Of a stretch of 64,000 bases of DNA, positions 32,799-41,800 are shown one piece after another. This DNA comes from Natronosporangium hydrolyticum (GTDB lineage: Bacteria > Actinomycetota > Actinomycetes > Mycobacteriales > Micromonosporaceae): assembly GCF_016925615.1 (NCBI RefSeq), contig NZ_CP070499.1, positions 3,472,001 through 3,536,000 of the forward strand, given 5' to 3'. Within the stretch, counting starts at the first letter, position 1; the number at the start of each line of letters is the position of its first letter. The notes beneath the pieces were generated by a model. It did not search any database. It had not been told where the DNA came from and saw only the letters and a list, made by a program, of their open reading frames with translations. The position numbers and the translations under genes were made by a program.

Positions 32799-34430
32799 TC
32801 AGCTACCCGTGGAGCAGGTGAGGCCGTCCTCTGGGGCGGTCACGTCGAGCAGGTAGCTGTGGACCGCGTCGTTGACGCAGCCGGACTGGGGGTAGACCGT
32901 ATGCCCCTCCCCCTCGTAGGTCAGCACCACGCCGGTGCCGAGCAGGTCCGCCAATCGGGGCGTCGACTCGTACGGTGTGGCCGGATCGCCGGTGGTGCCG
33001 ATGACCAGGATCGGCGGCGCCCCCTCTGCCTCCCCGTACGGGTACGGGTCGGGCTCGCCGGGCCACAACACACACTCCAGTGCCATCACCGCCAGCGGGG
33101 CTCCGAAGAGGGGATGCGCTTCCCGCTGTTGCTCCTGCCGCGTCCGAACCTCCGCAACGGTCAGCTCGGAGTCGCTGTCGGCGCAGTTGATCGCGGCGTT
33201 CGCGTCGAACATGTTGGGGTAGCTGCCGTTACCGTCGCGGCCACTGTAGAGGTCCGCCAAGGTGAAGACACCCCGCGGGTCGCCCTGGCCCAGGTCGTGG
33301 ATCGCGGTGGCGAGCTGTGGCCACAACTCCTCAACGTAGAGCGACGACACCACCGCGTAGAACACCCAGCCGGCGGTCGCGTCCCGATCGCCCGGGCCCG
33401 GCACCGGGTCCTGCCGCGCCTGCTCGATCGCGTCGGTCACCACCGCGCGGGCATCGTCACCGAGCGGGCACTGCCCCGGGGTCGCCGCGCACCAGGCGGC
33501 GAAGTTGTCGAACGCCCGCTCGAAGCCAGCGGCCTGACCGCCCTCCGTGGCGCCCTCGGCGGCCCCTTCCACCCCACGGCTGGGGTCGACCGCACCGTCG
33601 AGAACCAGCGCCCGCACATTGTCCGGGTAGAGGTGGGCGTAGACCGCGCCGAGCAGGGTGCCGTAGGAGTAGCCCAGGTAGCTCAACTGCTCGTCGCCGA
33701 CCGCCTCCCGGATCGCGTCCAGGTCGTGCGCGGTCTGCCGGGTGGAGTAGTAGCTCAAGCCATCCCCGTGCGCGTCGTCGCACTTGTCGACCCGCTGCTG
33801 CGCCGCGTCGACGGCGGCGTCGAAGTCGGCGTCGCTGACCGGGTCCGGGTCGGCGCCGAAGGATTCGTCCAGGTCGGCATCGGTGAAACAGGAGACCGGG
33901 CTCGACCGGGCGACCCCGCGGGGATCGAAGCCGACCAGATCAAAATCGTCCATCACCGCATCCGGCAGACCGCCCAGCAACGGCTGCAACGAGAGATAGA
34001 CTGCGGCGTCCACACCCGACGCACCGGGACCGCCCGGGTTGACCACCAGCGAGCCGATCCGATCCGGATCGTCACCCTTGCGGACCCGGACCAACGCCAG
34101 GTCGAAGGTGTCACCCGAGTCGGGCTCGGCCCAGTCCTGCGGCACCGGCAAGGTGGTGCACTCATAGGTCCGACCGGCGGTCAACAGGCTGGCGGCGACC
34201 CCGGTGATCAGATCCATGACGATGCCGGGCAGCACGCCGGCCGGCATCGCTTGCGACAGCGCCTCCCGGGGCAGCTCCGGGCACGGTTCCCACACCACGT
34301 CGGTATCCCAGGCCGCCGGAGCGTGGGTGGGCTCCGGCTCGGCCGGCTCCTCCGTCACTCCGTTACAGCCGGCGGCGGTGACAGCGGTGGCCAGCAGGAC
34401 CGCGATCGCGATCCGGGGGGTACGTTTCAT
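32799..34430 (-). CDS. Secreted alpha/beta hydrolase, tripeptidyl-aminopeptidase (SlpD/SlpE) family lipoprotein
   Basis: A 543-residue exported alpha/beta hydrolase. The signal peptide ends in a lipobox (V-T-A-A-G-C), so it should be lipid-anchored. The oxyanion region is V-V-N-P-G-G-P-G-A-S-G and the nucleophile elbow is L-G-Y-S-Y-G-T. The C-terminal TAP-like part carries the Asp (I-G-T-T-G-D-P-A-T-P) and His (E-G-H-T-V-Y). Streptomyces relatives are mycelium-associated tripeptidyl aminopeptidases. The ATG at 34430 (M-K-R-T-P-R) starts a proper signal peptide; nine extra upstream codons are unlikely. It lies 37 bp after the HerA-like gene on the same strand. Confidence 0.92.
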   Translation of the reverse strand: MKRTPRIAIAVLLATAVTAAGCNGVTEEPAEPEPTHAPAAWDTDVVWEPCPELPREALSQAMPAGVLPGIVMDLITGVAASLLTAGRTYECTTLPVPQDWAEPDSGDTFDLALVRVRKGDDPDRIGSLVVNPGGPGASGVDAAVYLSLQPLLGGLPDAVMDDFDLVGFDPRGVARSSPVSCFTDADLDESFGADPDPVSDADFDAAVDAAQQRVDKCDDAHGDGLSYYSTRQTAHDLDAIREAVGDEQLSYLGYSYGTLLGAVYAHLYPDNVRALVLDGAVDPSRGVEGAAEGATEGGQAAGFERAFDNFAAWCAATPGQCPLGDDARAVVTDAIEQARQDPVPGPGDRDATAGWVFYAVVSSLYVEELWPQLATAIHDLGQGDPRGVFTLADLYSGRDGNGSYPNMFDANAAINCADSDSELTVAEVRTRQEQQREAHPLFGAPLAVMALECVLWPGEPDPYPYGEAEGAPPILVIGTTGDPATPYESTPRLADLLGTGVVLTYEGEGHTVYPQSGCVNDAVHSYLLDVTAPEDGLTCSTGS

Positions 34431-34466
34431 GTCCGGCAGGTTAGCCGGCCCACGCAAACCCGATTC

Positions 34467-37400
34467 CTATTCATGATCCAACGTGATCTTCGCCAACACC
34501 TCTTCGGGAGTGAGCGCGCTGGCGGGATGGTGGCTCAGGCACAACGGCGCCTGCAGCTTGCGGAAGCCGGCACCCTCGATCGCGGCGTAGAACTCACCCT
34601 TGCCCAGCCGCCCGATGTCCGGCACCTCCCCCGCCTTGGCCCGCGCCAACTCCTTCGCCGCGGCGATCTGCGCGGGCACGTTGAGCAGTCCGAAGAACTG
34701 CGTCGACGCGTTGCCGGAGATCTGATTGTGCAGGCTCTTCGGCGCCTGGGTAGCGAAGACCAACCCCAGGCCGTACTTGCGGGCCTGGGCGGTGAGCGCG
34801 ATCGTGCTCTGGGTGCACGGCGTCATCCCCTGCGCCGGGGCCAGGGTCGCCGCCTCATCCATGACGAAGAGACCGCCGAGCGGCCGGTCGCCGGCCGGGT
34901 GCTGTTTGATCCAGGCGAACAGCGCCAGCTGCAGCTGGTTGACGAAGCTCTGCTTGCTCTCGTTGGAGGCCAAGCCGACGAAGCTAACCACCGAGATCCG
35001 GGAGCGCCGGCCCGGCGCCGGGGTCAGCAGCACCCCCGGGTCCACTGGCGCGCCGACCTCGCTGGCGAAGAGTCGATCGTTGACCGTCGCGGCCCGCAGA
35101 TTCTGGGCGAGTTCGTTGGCGAGCTTTGTCGCCTCGTCGAGCTGGCTGACGCCCTCCGGCAACTCCGAGAGCAGCTCGATGAACCCAGCCAGCTCGCTGC
35201 TGCCCTGCCTGCCATAGTGGCGCAGCGCCTCCCGCAGCACCGCCTGGCCGCGGCTCGCCTTCGGCGTCTTGCCCTCCACCCGGGCCCGTGGTGCCAGCGC
35301 CGCCACCGCCGCCTCCACGGCCTGCTCGAACTCATCTGGATCGCCGCGGACTTCGGCGAAATCGGGCAGCGGCTGGAAGCTCAACGGTCGGCCGGCGAGG
35401 GTGCCCGGGGTCCAGATCACCACCTCGGTATGGGCGAGGTAGTCGGCGGCGGCGGCTTCGTCGCCGGGCCACCAACCGGCGGGCGGCTCCGGCCACGGGT
35501 CGCCCAACCGCGCCAGGTCGTTGTTCGGGTCCAGCACGATCGCGGAGACGCCCTGCCGGGCACACTCCTCGACCAGCCGTCGAATCAGAACGGTCTTACC
35601 CGACCCGGAGCCGGCGAAGATCACGGTGTGTCGGCGCAACGCCGCCAAGTCGACGCCGACCGGCTCGCCGTCCTCCCTGGCTCTGCCAACCAGGACCGCG
35701 GGTGCCGTCGACGCTTCGCTGTCGGGTTTGTGGGGTGGCAAGGGCTCCGTGCCTATCGTTCCGGACCCCTCCGGCGTCGTGTCGTCGAGCCCCGGGGCAA
35801 GGTCCTCGACGACGTCGAGGAAGGCTGCCTGGAACAGCGCAATGCCGTGCGCCGGTCGCCTGGCCGCCAGCCATGGCCGCAACGCGTCGATCCCGCGCGC
35901 CTCTAACAACTCCCGCAGCGCAGTCAAGGTTCGGACGTCGTCGTCCGGCAGCGGCAGCACCTCCCCGCCAGCTTTGTGGAAGGTCTCCAGCGTCTCAGCT
36001 GTACGCCGGCCGCGATTCCAATCTTCGTTGCGGAGCAGGAACAGCCGTCGCTTCGGTACCCCCTCGGTGAGCCCGGCCGCGGTCATCGCGTTTCGGACCC
36101 GATTGAGCTCTGAGTTGCCGTGGGCCGGGGCGACCGCCCGGAAGCACCAGTGGACCTCGTCCTCGCGCTGCTCGGCGAGGCTGCGCCGGAGGCGGGCATG
36201 CAACGCCGGCCTCCGGCCCGGGGGAGGGTCGACATAGAAGCCCGCGCCCGCGGCGTCCGCCTCCGCTATCCATATCGTCAGGCCGGCGTGCAGCAACCCC
36301 GGCATCCGCGTGTCCTCACTCCGAAGCGCCAGGGCAAGGGTCGGATCGACGCTCGCCCGCAGCTCGGCGAACTCCTGGTCCAAGGAGACCAGCTCCGCCT
36401 CGGTGGCGCGCCGCGCCGGGCGGCCGGCCGGGCGCTGAGGGGTGTCACGCAGGTCCGAGAGCTCCCGGACCTCGCCGTCCCGTAGACACGCCCGCACATG
36501 CGTATCGACGGTTATCAGCAGTTGGCGGGGGGTGAACTTCCTCGCGCGAGCGAACGCGACCGGTGCGATCGGCCAGGTCGGATACGGCGGGGTGAAGCCC
36601 ACCTCGGCGAATCGTTCCGTGAACCTCCTCGCCACGAGCTGTTCGGCCAGCTCCGGAGTCGGAATACGCCACAGGGTCGCGGTCGGCTTGAACCGGTCCT
36701 GCACCGTATCGGTCGCGTAGTTGCGCACCATCTCCCAGACCTGCGGCAGACAGGAGACTATCGAGAGCGTCCGCCGAGTCGCTTCCCGTAGCGCCATCAG
36801 CCCGCCCGCAACCTGCTCCAAAACAAGCGCTTGCCGTAAGCGGTCCTCCGGGGATCCCGCGAGCCCGGTCTCGCTGCCGGCCGCCGACTTCACTGACTGA
36901 GCGATAAGCAGATCGATCTGGTCGACCGCGATGACGGTCGGGCCGGTCAGCGCGAGCAAGCGGGAGAGCTCTCGGACCACATCCTGGGAGGTGTGCCGGC
37001 TGCGCCGGATGCCCCACCGCGCCCGCTCGCCGTGTTCGCCCTCGTCGTTGCCGCAGAGGTACGCATGGCCGATGTCCTGCTGTTCGAAAACGTCGGAGGC
37101 CAGCAACACCAACGCCCGCAGCGTGTGCTGGCAGGCCATCCCGACCTGCGGACTGGCCTTGCGGAGCTGATCGACGAACGCGTCCAGGCTCGCCCGGGAA
37201 AGTTCAGCCTCCCCGACCGCCGCCTGCCGCACTGCCGGCGGGGCCCCAACCAGCTCAGCCAGCCGGCGTAGGAATCCGGTAAGCTGGCTGCCCTCGCCCG
37301 CATCCCGCGGCAGATCCTCCACCATCGAAAGCGCAGCGCTACGCCAGAAGGTGCTCGCGTCCCGCAGGCCAATCAAGAAGAAGTAACCGTCGGCCAGATG

Positions 37401-37643
37401 GAGCTGCTCGCGCACCCAGCCCAGCAGATGCGTCTTGCCGGAGCCGCGTTGCCCTAGGACCGCGACCCCGACCGGGCTGGATCCGTCGCTACGCACGGCA
37501 TCAGCGATGCCTGCGAGGATGGTTCTCTCTGCTTGCAGGTGCAAGCCCGCCACATGGAACGGTGTCGCACGCCAAACGTCATCGGGGGTGGGCGCCCAGT
37601 TGAAGCTGAGCGCTTCCAACGCGTCGCGTTCGGCCTCGTTCAT
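34467..37643 (-). CDS. Double ATPase: N-terminal AAA module fused to a C-terminal HerA/FtsK-like ATPase
   Basis: A 1058-residue cytoplasmic protein with two P-loop modules. The first (about 25-400) resembles Orc/Cdc6-like AAA ATPases: Walker A G-Q-R-G-S-G-K-T at 64-71 and Walker B T-V-I-A-V-D-Q-I-D near 236-244. A middle region (about 420-600) with mixed alpha/beta pattern is not recognised. The second (about 640-1058) is HerA/DUF87-like: G-S-G-S-G-K-T at 678-684, I-V-L-D-P-N-N-D-L-A, the Walker B V-M-D-E-A, and V-F-A-T-Q-A-P-K-S-L-H-N. HerA-type proteins are DNA translocases and recur in defence and conjugation systems. The ATG at 37643 overlaps the stop of the upstream wHTH gene. Confidence 0.87.
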   Translation of the reverse strand: MNEAERDALEALSFNWAPTPDDVWRATPFHVAGLHLQAERTILAGIADAVRSDGSSPVGVAVLGQRGSGKTHLLGWVREQLHLADGYFFLIGLRDASTFWRSAALSMVEDLPRDAGEGSQLTGFLRRLAELVGAPPAVRQAAVGEAELSRASLDAFVDQLRKASPQVGMACQHTLRALVLLASDVFEQQDIGHAYLCGNDEGEHGERARWGIRRSRHTSQDVVRELSRLLALTGPTVIAVDQIDLLIAQSVKSAAGSETGLAGSPEDRLRQALVLEQVAGGLMALREATRRTLSIVSCLPQVWEMVRNYATDTVQDRFKPTATLWRIPTPELAEQLVARRFTERFAEVGFTPPYPTWPIAPVAFARARKFTPRQLLITVDTHVRACLRDGEVRELSDLRDTPQRPAGRPARRATEAELVSLDQEFAELRASVDPTLALALRSEDTRMPGLLHAGLTIWIAEADAAGAGFYVDPPPGRRPALHARLRRSLAEQREDEVHWCFRAVAPAHGNSELNRVRNAMTAAGLTEGVPKRRLFLLRNEDWNRGRRTAETLETFHKAGGEVLPLPDDDVRTLTALRELLEARGIDALRPWLAARRPAHGIALFQAAFLDVVEDLAPGLDDTTPEGSGTIGTEPLPPHKPDSEASTAPAVLVGRAREDGEPVGVDLAALRRHTVIFAGSGSGKTVLIRRLVEECARQGVSAIVLDPNNDLARLGDPWPEPPAGWWPGDEAAAADYLAHTEVVIWTPGTLAGRPLSFQPLPDFAEVRGDPDEFEQAVEAAVAALAPRARVEGKTPKASRGQAVLREALRHYGRQGSSELAGFIELLSELPEGVSQLDEATKLANELAQNLRAATVNDRLFASEVGAPVDPGVLLTPAPGRRSRISVVSFVGLASNESKQSFVNQLQLALFAWIKQHPAGDRPLGGLFVMDEAATLAPAQGMTPCTQSTIALTAQARKYGLGLVFATQAPKSLHNQISGNASTQFFGLLNVPAQIAAAKELARAKAGEVPDIGRLGKGEFYAAIEGAGFRKLQAPLCLSHHPASALTPEEVLAKITLDHE

Positions 37644-38281
37644 TCCGGACCGATCGATATCAAATGCTTCTGCTGATTTCCGATCCACACCGCTGCCGCC
37701 CGGTCCGCATCGGTCAGGGCCAGTTGGTCAGAGGCTGGGGCCAGGGCGACCTGTGGATCGTCACTGAGCTCCAGCAGAGCTTCATCGACCTCGTCGCTGG
37801 CTGCGGCGCCTAGGAGCGGCCGCAGCTGCGCGAGCCGGACCCAGCCGCCGGGCCGGTCGACGAGCTCTTGGTACGCCTTGCGGGCCCGGGCCGCCAACTC
37901 CGAGGTGTTCGCTGGCGAGTGGGTCAGCGGATCCTCCCTGGAGAAGAACTCGGGTAGGCTGATGCCGAGCCGGTCCAACCCTCGCTGCACATTGGCCAGC
38001 AGTGCATACGCCGCGCCCCCGCCGGCACCGAGCCCCGGCGGGACCGGGACCTCGGCCTGCTGGCGACCCCACCGCCACCCCGCCTCTGTGAGCTCCAGGT
38101 GATACCGCTGGCCCTCTCGGCGGGCCGAGATCAACTCCGCCGTCACCAGCCGCTCACGGAAATTCTTCTTGAGCTCGCACCGGAAGTGGTTGGTGAGTTC
38201 TGAGTTCGCCACCTCCCGAGCCTCCGCCATGAGGATCATCAATACCGAGCGCTGCACCAGGGTCAGCTTCTCGTCCGACAT
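37640..38281 (-). CDS. Winged-helix protein coupled to the AAA-HerA gene
   Basis: A 213-residue protein of unknown function. The N-terminal 90 residues look like a winged helix (L-T-L-V-Q-R-S-V-L-M-I-L-M-A-E-A, then E-L-T-N-H-F with a wing near R-R-E-G-Q-R-Y-H-L-E-L-T-E-A-G). The rest is helical. The ATG at 38281 has GAAGGGA upstream. It is the first gene of the minus-strand operon and its stop overlaps the AAA-HerA start, so the two products probably act together, perhaps as a DNA-binding or adaptor subunit. Family name not recognised. Confidence 0.75.
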   Translation of the reverse strand: MSDEKLTLVQRSVLMILMAEAREVANSELTNHFRCELKKNFRERLVTAELISARREGQRYHLELTEAGWRWGRQQAEVPVPPGLGAGGGAAYALLANVQRGLDRLGISLPEFFSREDPLTHSPANTSELAARARKAYQELVDRPGGWVRLAQLRPLLGAAASDEVDEALLELSDDPQVALAPASDQLALTDADRAAAVWIGNQQKHLISIGPE

Positions 38282-38430
38282 CCCGAGTCCCTTCACGTCC
38301 GGGGCGGCGCCGCCCCAAGCCCAGAAATGTTGGCCGGTCTCGTCCCCCTGAGCATATCCCGCGATCGTCCTACATCAATCTACGATCATTCGATAGGCTT
38401 CGTTCAAACATCGGCCGCTTGTCGCTGATT

Positions 38431-38459
38431 GTCGCATGAGGATGAGCCGATCATGCGAC
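38431..38459. promoter_or_regulatory. Palindrome in the divergent promoter region of the HerA and trypsin-NACHT operons
   Basis: GTCGCATGA-N11-TCATGCGAC has perfect 9-bp arms and a 29-bp span. It lies in the 232-bp gap between the wHTH start (38281) and the Trypco1-like start (38514). A 20-bp centre-to-centre spacing suits a dimeric regulator on one DNA face, so it may coordinate the two operons. Confidence 0.55.
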
Positions 38460-38513
38460 CCGCCTGCGGGGGCGGTGCCTCCTATGATGGCGAGGTTTGA
38501 ACGGAGGTCGATT

Positions 38514-38825
38514 GTGGCGGCAACCCAGATCGTCAGCTATCAGGTCGATGATCAGACAACAGTGGAGATTGAGGCCGCCCTGGCAGAGGGCTACCTGCCA
38601 GCGGGCAGGGGGGAAGACGTAGTCGGGTGGGTCAAGCAGGCCGCAGCGCCATCGATCCGGGCTGCTGGCGTCGTGTTGGCGCAAGCCCAGGAGCTGGCCC
38701 CCGACGAGGTCTCGGTCACCTTCGGGGTAAAGGTCGCGGGCCGGGTCAACTGGCTGGTGGCGCAGACCGCCAGCGAGGGAACCTTCCAGGTGGCCCTCAC
38801 CTGGCGACGGAGTTCGGACGGTTAA
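38514..38825 (+). CDS. Trypco1-like (CU044_2847-type) small protein
   Basis: A 103-residue protein. The C-terminal half (P-D-E-V-S-V-T-F-G-V-K-V-A-G-R, then A-S-E-G-T-F-Q-V-A-L-T-W) matches the pattern of trypsin-co-occurring domain 1. Those small proteins accompany trypsin-like peptidases in actinobacterial conflict systems. The GTG at 38514 is chosen because GGAGG lies 6 bp upstream; earlier in-frame ATGs run through the operator. It ends 4 bp before the trypsin-NACHT-WD40 gene, so the two are translationally linked. Its job may be to anchor or regulate the protease. Confidence 0.83.
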   Translation: MAATQIVSYQVDDQTTVEIEAALAEGYLPAGRGEDVVGWVKQAAAPSIRAAGVVLAQAQELAPDEVSVTFGVKVAGRVNWLVAQTASEGTFQVALTWRRSSDG

Positions 38826-38829
38826 CCGG

Positions 38830-41800
38830 GTGCCGACCCGCCTCACCTCGCCCCCGGACTCGTGGACCGCCGCGGTCCACCCGGGCCCGGACGACTGCCG
38901 GATCCTCGGCACCGGCGTGGTCATCGCCGAGCACCGCGTCCTGACCAGCGCACACATACTGCGAACCGCACAGGGGCGGCGCAATCGCGTCTGGGTCGCC
39001 TTCCCCAAGGCCGGCGTGCCCTACCAGGAACGGCGGGAAGCCCACTGCCGATTCATCGGGGATCCCCGCGATCTCGACCTTGCCGTGCTGGAGCTGGTGC
39101 ACCCCGCCCCGGCAGCGGCACTGCCGGCTCGAATACGCTGTGTACCCGCGGACGAACTCCGCAACCTTGACTGGTGGACGTTCGGATTTCCAGCTAGCCA
39201 CCAGGGCGCCGGCAACGAAGCGCACGGCCGGGTCGGCGCGACGCTGAGCTACGGCACGGTCCAGCTGGAGGTCCACCCGGCTTCCCTGCTTGATCAAGGC
39301 TTCAGCGGCAGCGGCGTCTGGGCCTCGGAGTACGCTGCGGTGGTAGGACTGGTGACCGCCGCTGCCGCGGTCGGCCGTGGCCAGGGCAACGGCTTTGCCT
39401 TGACCCTTGACTGGATCGACCACGAACTGCCCGATCTGGAGCTGCGCCGGATCGGACGCTGGCGCGCCGAGGCGGCCGACGACCGGGCGCTGGCGGCCTG
39501 GGGGTGGCGCCGCCGGCCCGATCCGGCACTCGGACGGCACTGGTCGCCACGCAGCCAGGGGGTGCTCAGCAGCGAGGAGCCGGGATGCGGTTTCCACGGT
39601 AGACGGCGGGCGCTGACCGACCTGCTGGAGTGGCTGAACGCGCTCCCCGACGGGCGATTGTTGGTGGTCACCGGCTCGCCCGGGGTAGGCAAGTCGGCGC
39701 TACTCGGCAGGATCGTGACCACCTCAGATCCCGAGTTGTCGGCGCAACTGCCCGCTCAGGACGACGCTCTCCGGGCGCCACTCGGGTCGGTCACCTGCGC
39801 GGTGCACGCCAGCGGAAAGACCGCTACCGAGGTCGCCGCCGAAATCGCCCGCGCCGCCTCGGTAGCCATTCCCGCAAGTGCTGAGGAGCTGGTGCCGGTG
39901 CTGCGACGCCGGCTACGCCTTCAGCCGGGCCGGTTCACCCTGATCCTGGACGCGCTCGACGAGATGGCCTCACCCGACCAACCGCGGCTCATCCAGCAGG
40001 TGCTCCCCTTGCTGGTCGAGCCTGGTCCAGGGGCGGCCCAGGTCGTCGTTGCTACCCGCCGCGCCGATCAGCAGGGTGACCTGCTCGAGGCATTTGCCGA
40101 CTCCGCCGTCGTCATGGATCTCGACCGACATCCCTATATGGCCGAGGCTGACCTGGTCGCCTACGCCACCGCCGTACTCCAGCGGTGGGGAGCAGACCGT
40201 GCCGACCACCCGTACCGACCAGCGGCCGCAGCCGCGCCGGTCGCCCAGCGAATCGCGGCGTGCTCCGGCGGCAACTTCCTGATCGCGGGACTGATCGCAC
40301 GAGGCCATGCCCGGGACGACACCGAGCCGGTCGACCCGGCCGACGTCTCCTTCTCACCAACCGTCGATGCCGCCCTCGAGTCGTACCTGGCCGGACTGGC
40401 GCCGGTCGGGACCAGCTCAGCCAGACTTGCGCTCACGGTGCTGGCCTATGCGGAGTCGCCCGGGATTCCGCTGCCGATGTGGCACGCTGGGATCGCCGCG
40501 CTCGGCGGAGATGCCGAAGAGCTTCAGCTGGCGGAGTTCGCTCACGGGCCTGCGGCTAACTTTCTCGTAGGCACCGACTCTGGTCCGTCAGTGCGGGGTT
40601 ACCGACTGTTTCACCAGGCGCTCGCCGACGCGCTCCGGCGCGCCCGAGAGACGAGCGGCGTCAGCAACGCTGCTGACCAGGCCAGTCTGTTGGCCGTGTG
40701 GCTCCGACAAGGCCGTGGCACTGGCTGGACCACCGCCTACGACTACCTGCTGCGGCGGTTGCCGGTCCACGCGGAACAGGCGGGAGCGGTGGACGAACTG
40801 CTCTGCGACGACAGTTACCTGCTGCATGCGGACCTCGCGGCGATCAGTCGAGTGACCCAGGCGGCGGGCTCGGGGCTTAGCCGACGCCGCGCCCGGTTGC
40901 TACACCGGACACCTCAAGCGGTTACCGCCGAACCGATGACCCGTGCGGCGTTGTTCTCCGTGTCTGACCTCATCGACCAGCTAGCGACCGGCTTGCCCGC
41001 GAGTCGTGCGCCGTATCAAGGACGTTGGGCACACACCCGCCCCCGCGGCGAGCACACATCGCTCGAGGGCCACACGACCGCCGTACTCGCCGTCTCCTCC
41101 GTACCAGGGCCCGAGGGTGATCTGCTCGCCTCGGCCGGCGCCGATGGCACGATCCGGCTCTGGGACCCCGCGACCGGCCAGCCCAAACGCGTGCTCGATG
41201 GTCACACCGACCAGGTGTACGCCCTCTGTGCGCTGCCCGGCTGCCTCGGTTACTCGCTCGCCTCGGCCGGCGCCGACCACACCGTACGGGTCTGGGACGT
41301 GGTGAGGGGCGAGCCCGGGCCGGTCATGGCCGGCCACACCGATTGGGTCCGTGGGCTGTGCGCGATCACCGTAGCCGAGCGACCGCTGCTCGCCTCGGCC
41401 AGCGACGACCACACGGTCCGGCTCTGGGACCCCATGAGCGGTGACCAGCTCGGCAAGCTGCCGCACCCCGGCTGGGTCACGGCGGTCTGCCCGGTCACGG
41501 TAGCGGGCACGACGCTACTCGCCACTGCTGGTCTCGATCTCCCGGTTACGTTGTGGGATCCGGGCACCGGGGAGCGGGTTGGCGAATTCGCCGCTCCGCC
41601 CTACTGGTTAACCTCGCTGGCGGCAGTCTCCGTCGCGGAGCGGGAACTGCTCGCCGGTGCCGGATACGGCAACGGGCTCTGGTTATGGGATCCCGGCAAC
41701 GGTCAGCCCGGCCAACTGGCGGCTGCGATCGACGCTCCGGTAGCTGCGTTGGCCACGCTACCGCCCGGCGGGCGAAGTCAGCTCGCAGCGGCGGGCGAAG

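Noticed and set aside
32859-35906. Plus-strand open frame of 1015 codons opposite the hydrolase and AAA-HerA genes
   Set aside because: It is antisense to two clearly recognised genes, its translation has no family pattern and is Arg/Gly/Val-rich, which is typical of the complementary frame in high-GC DNA.
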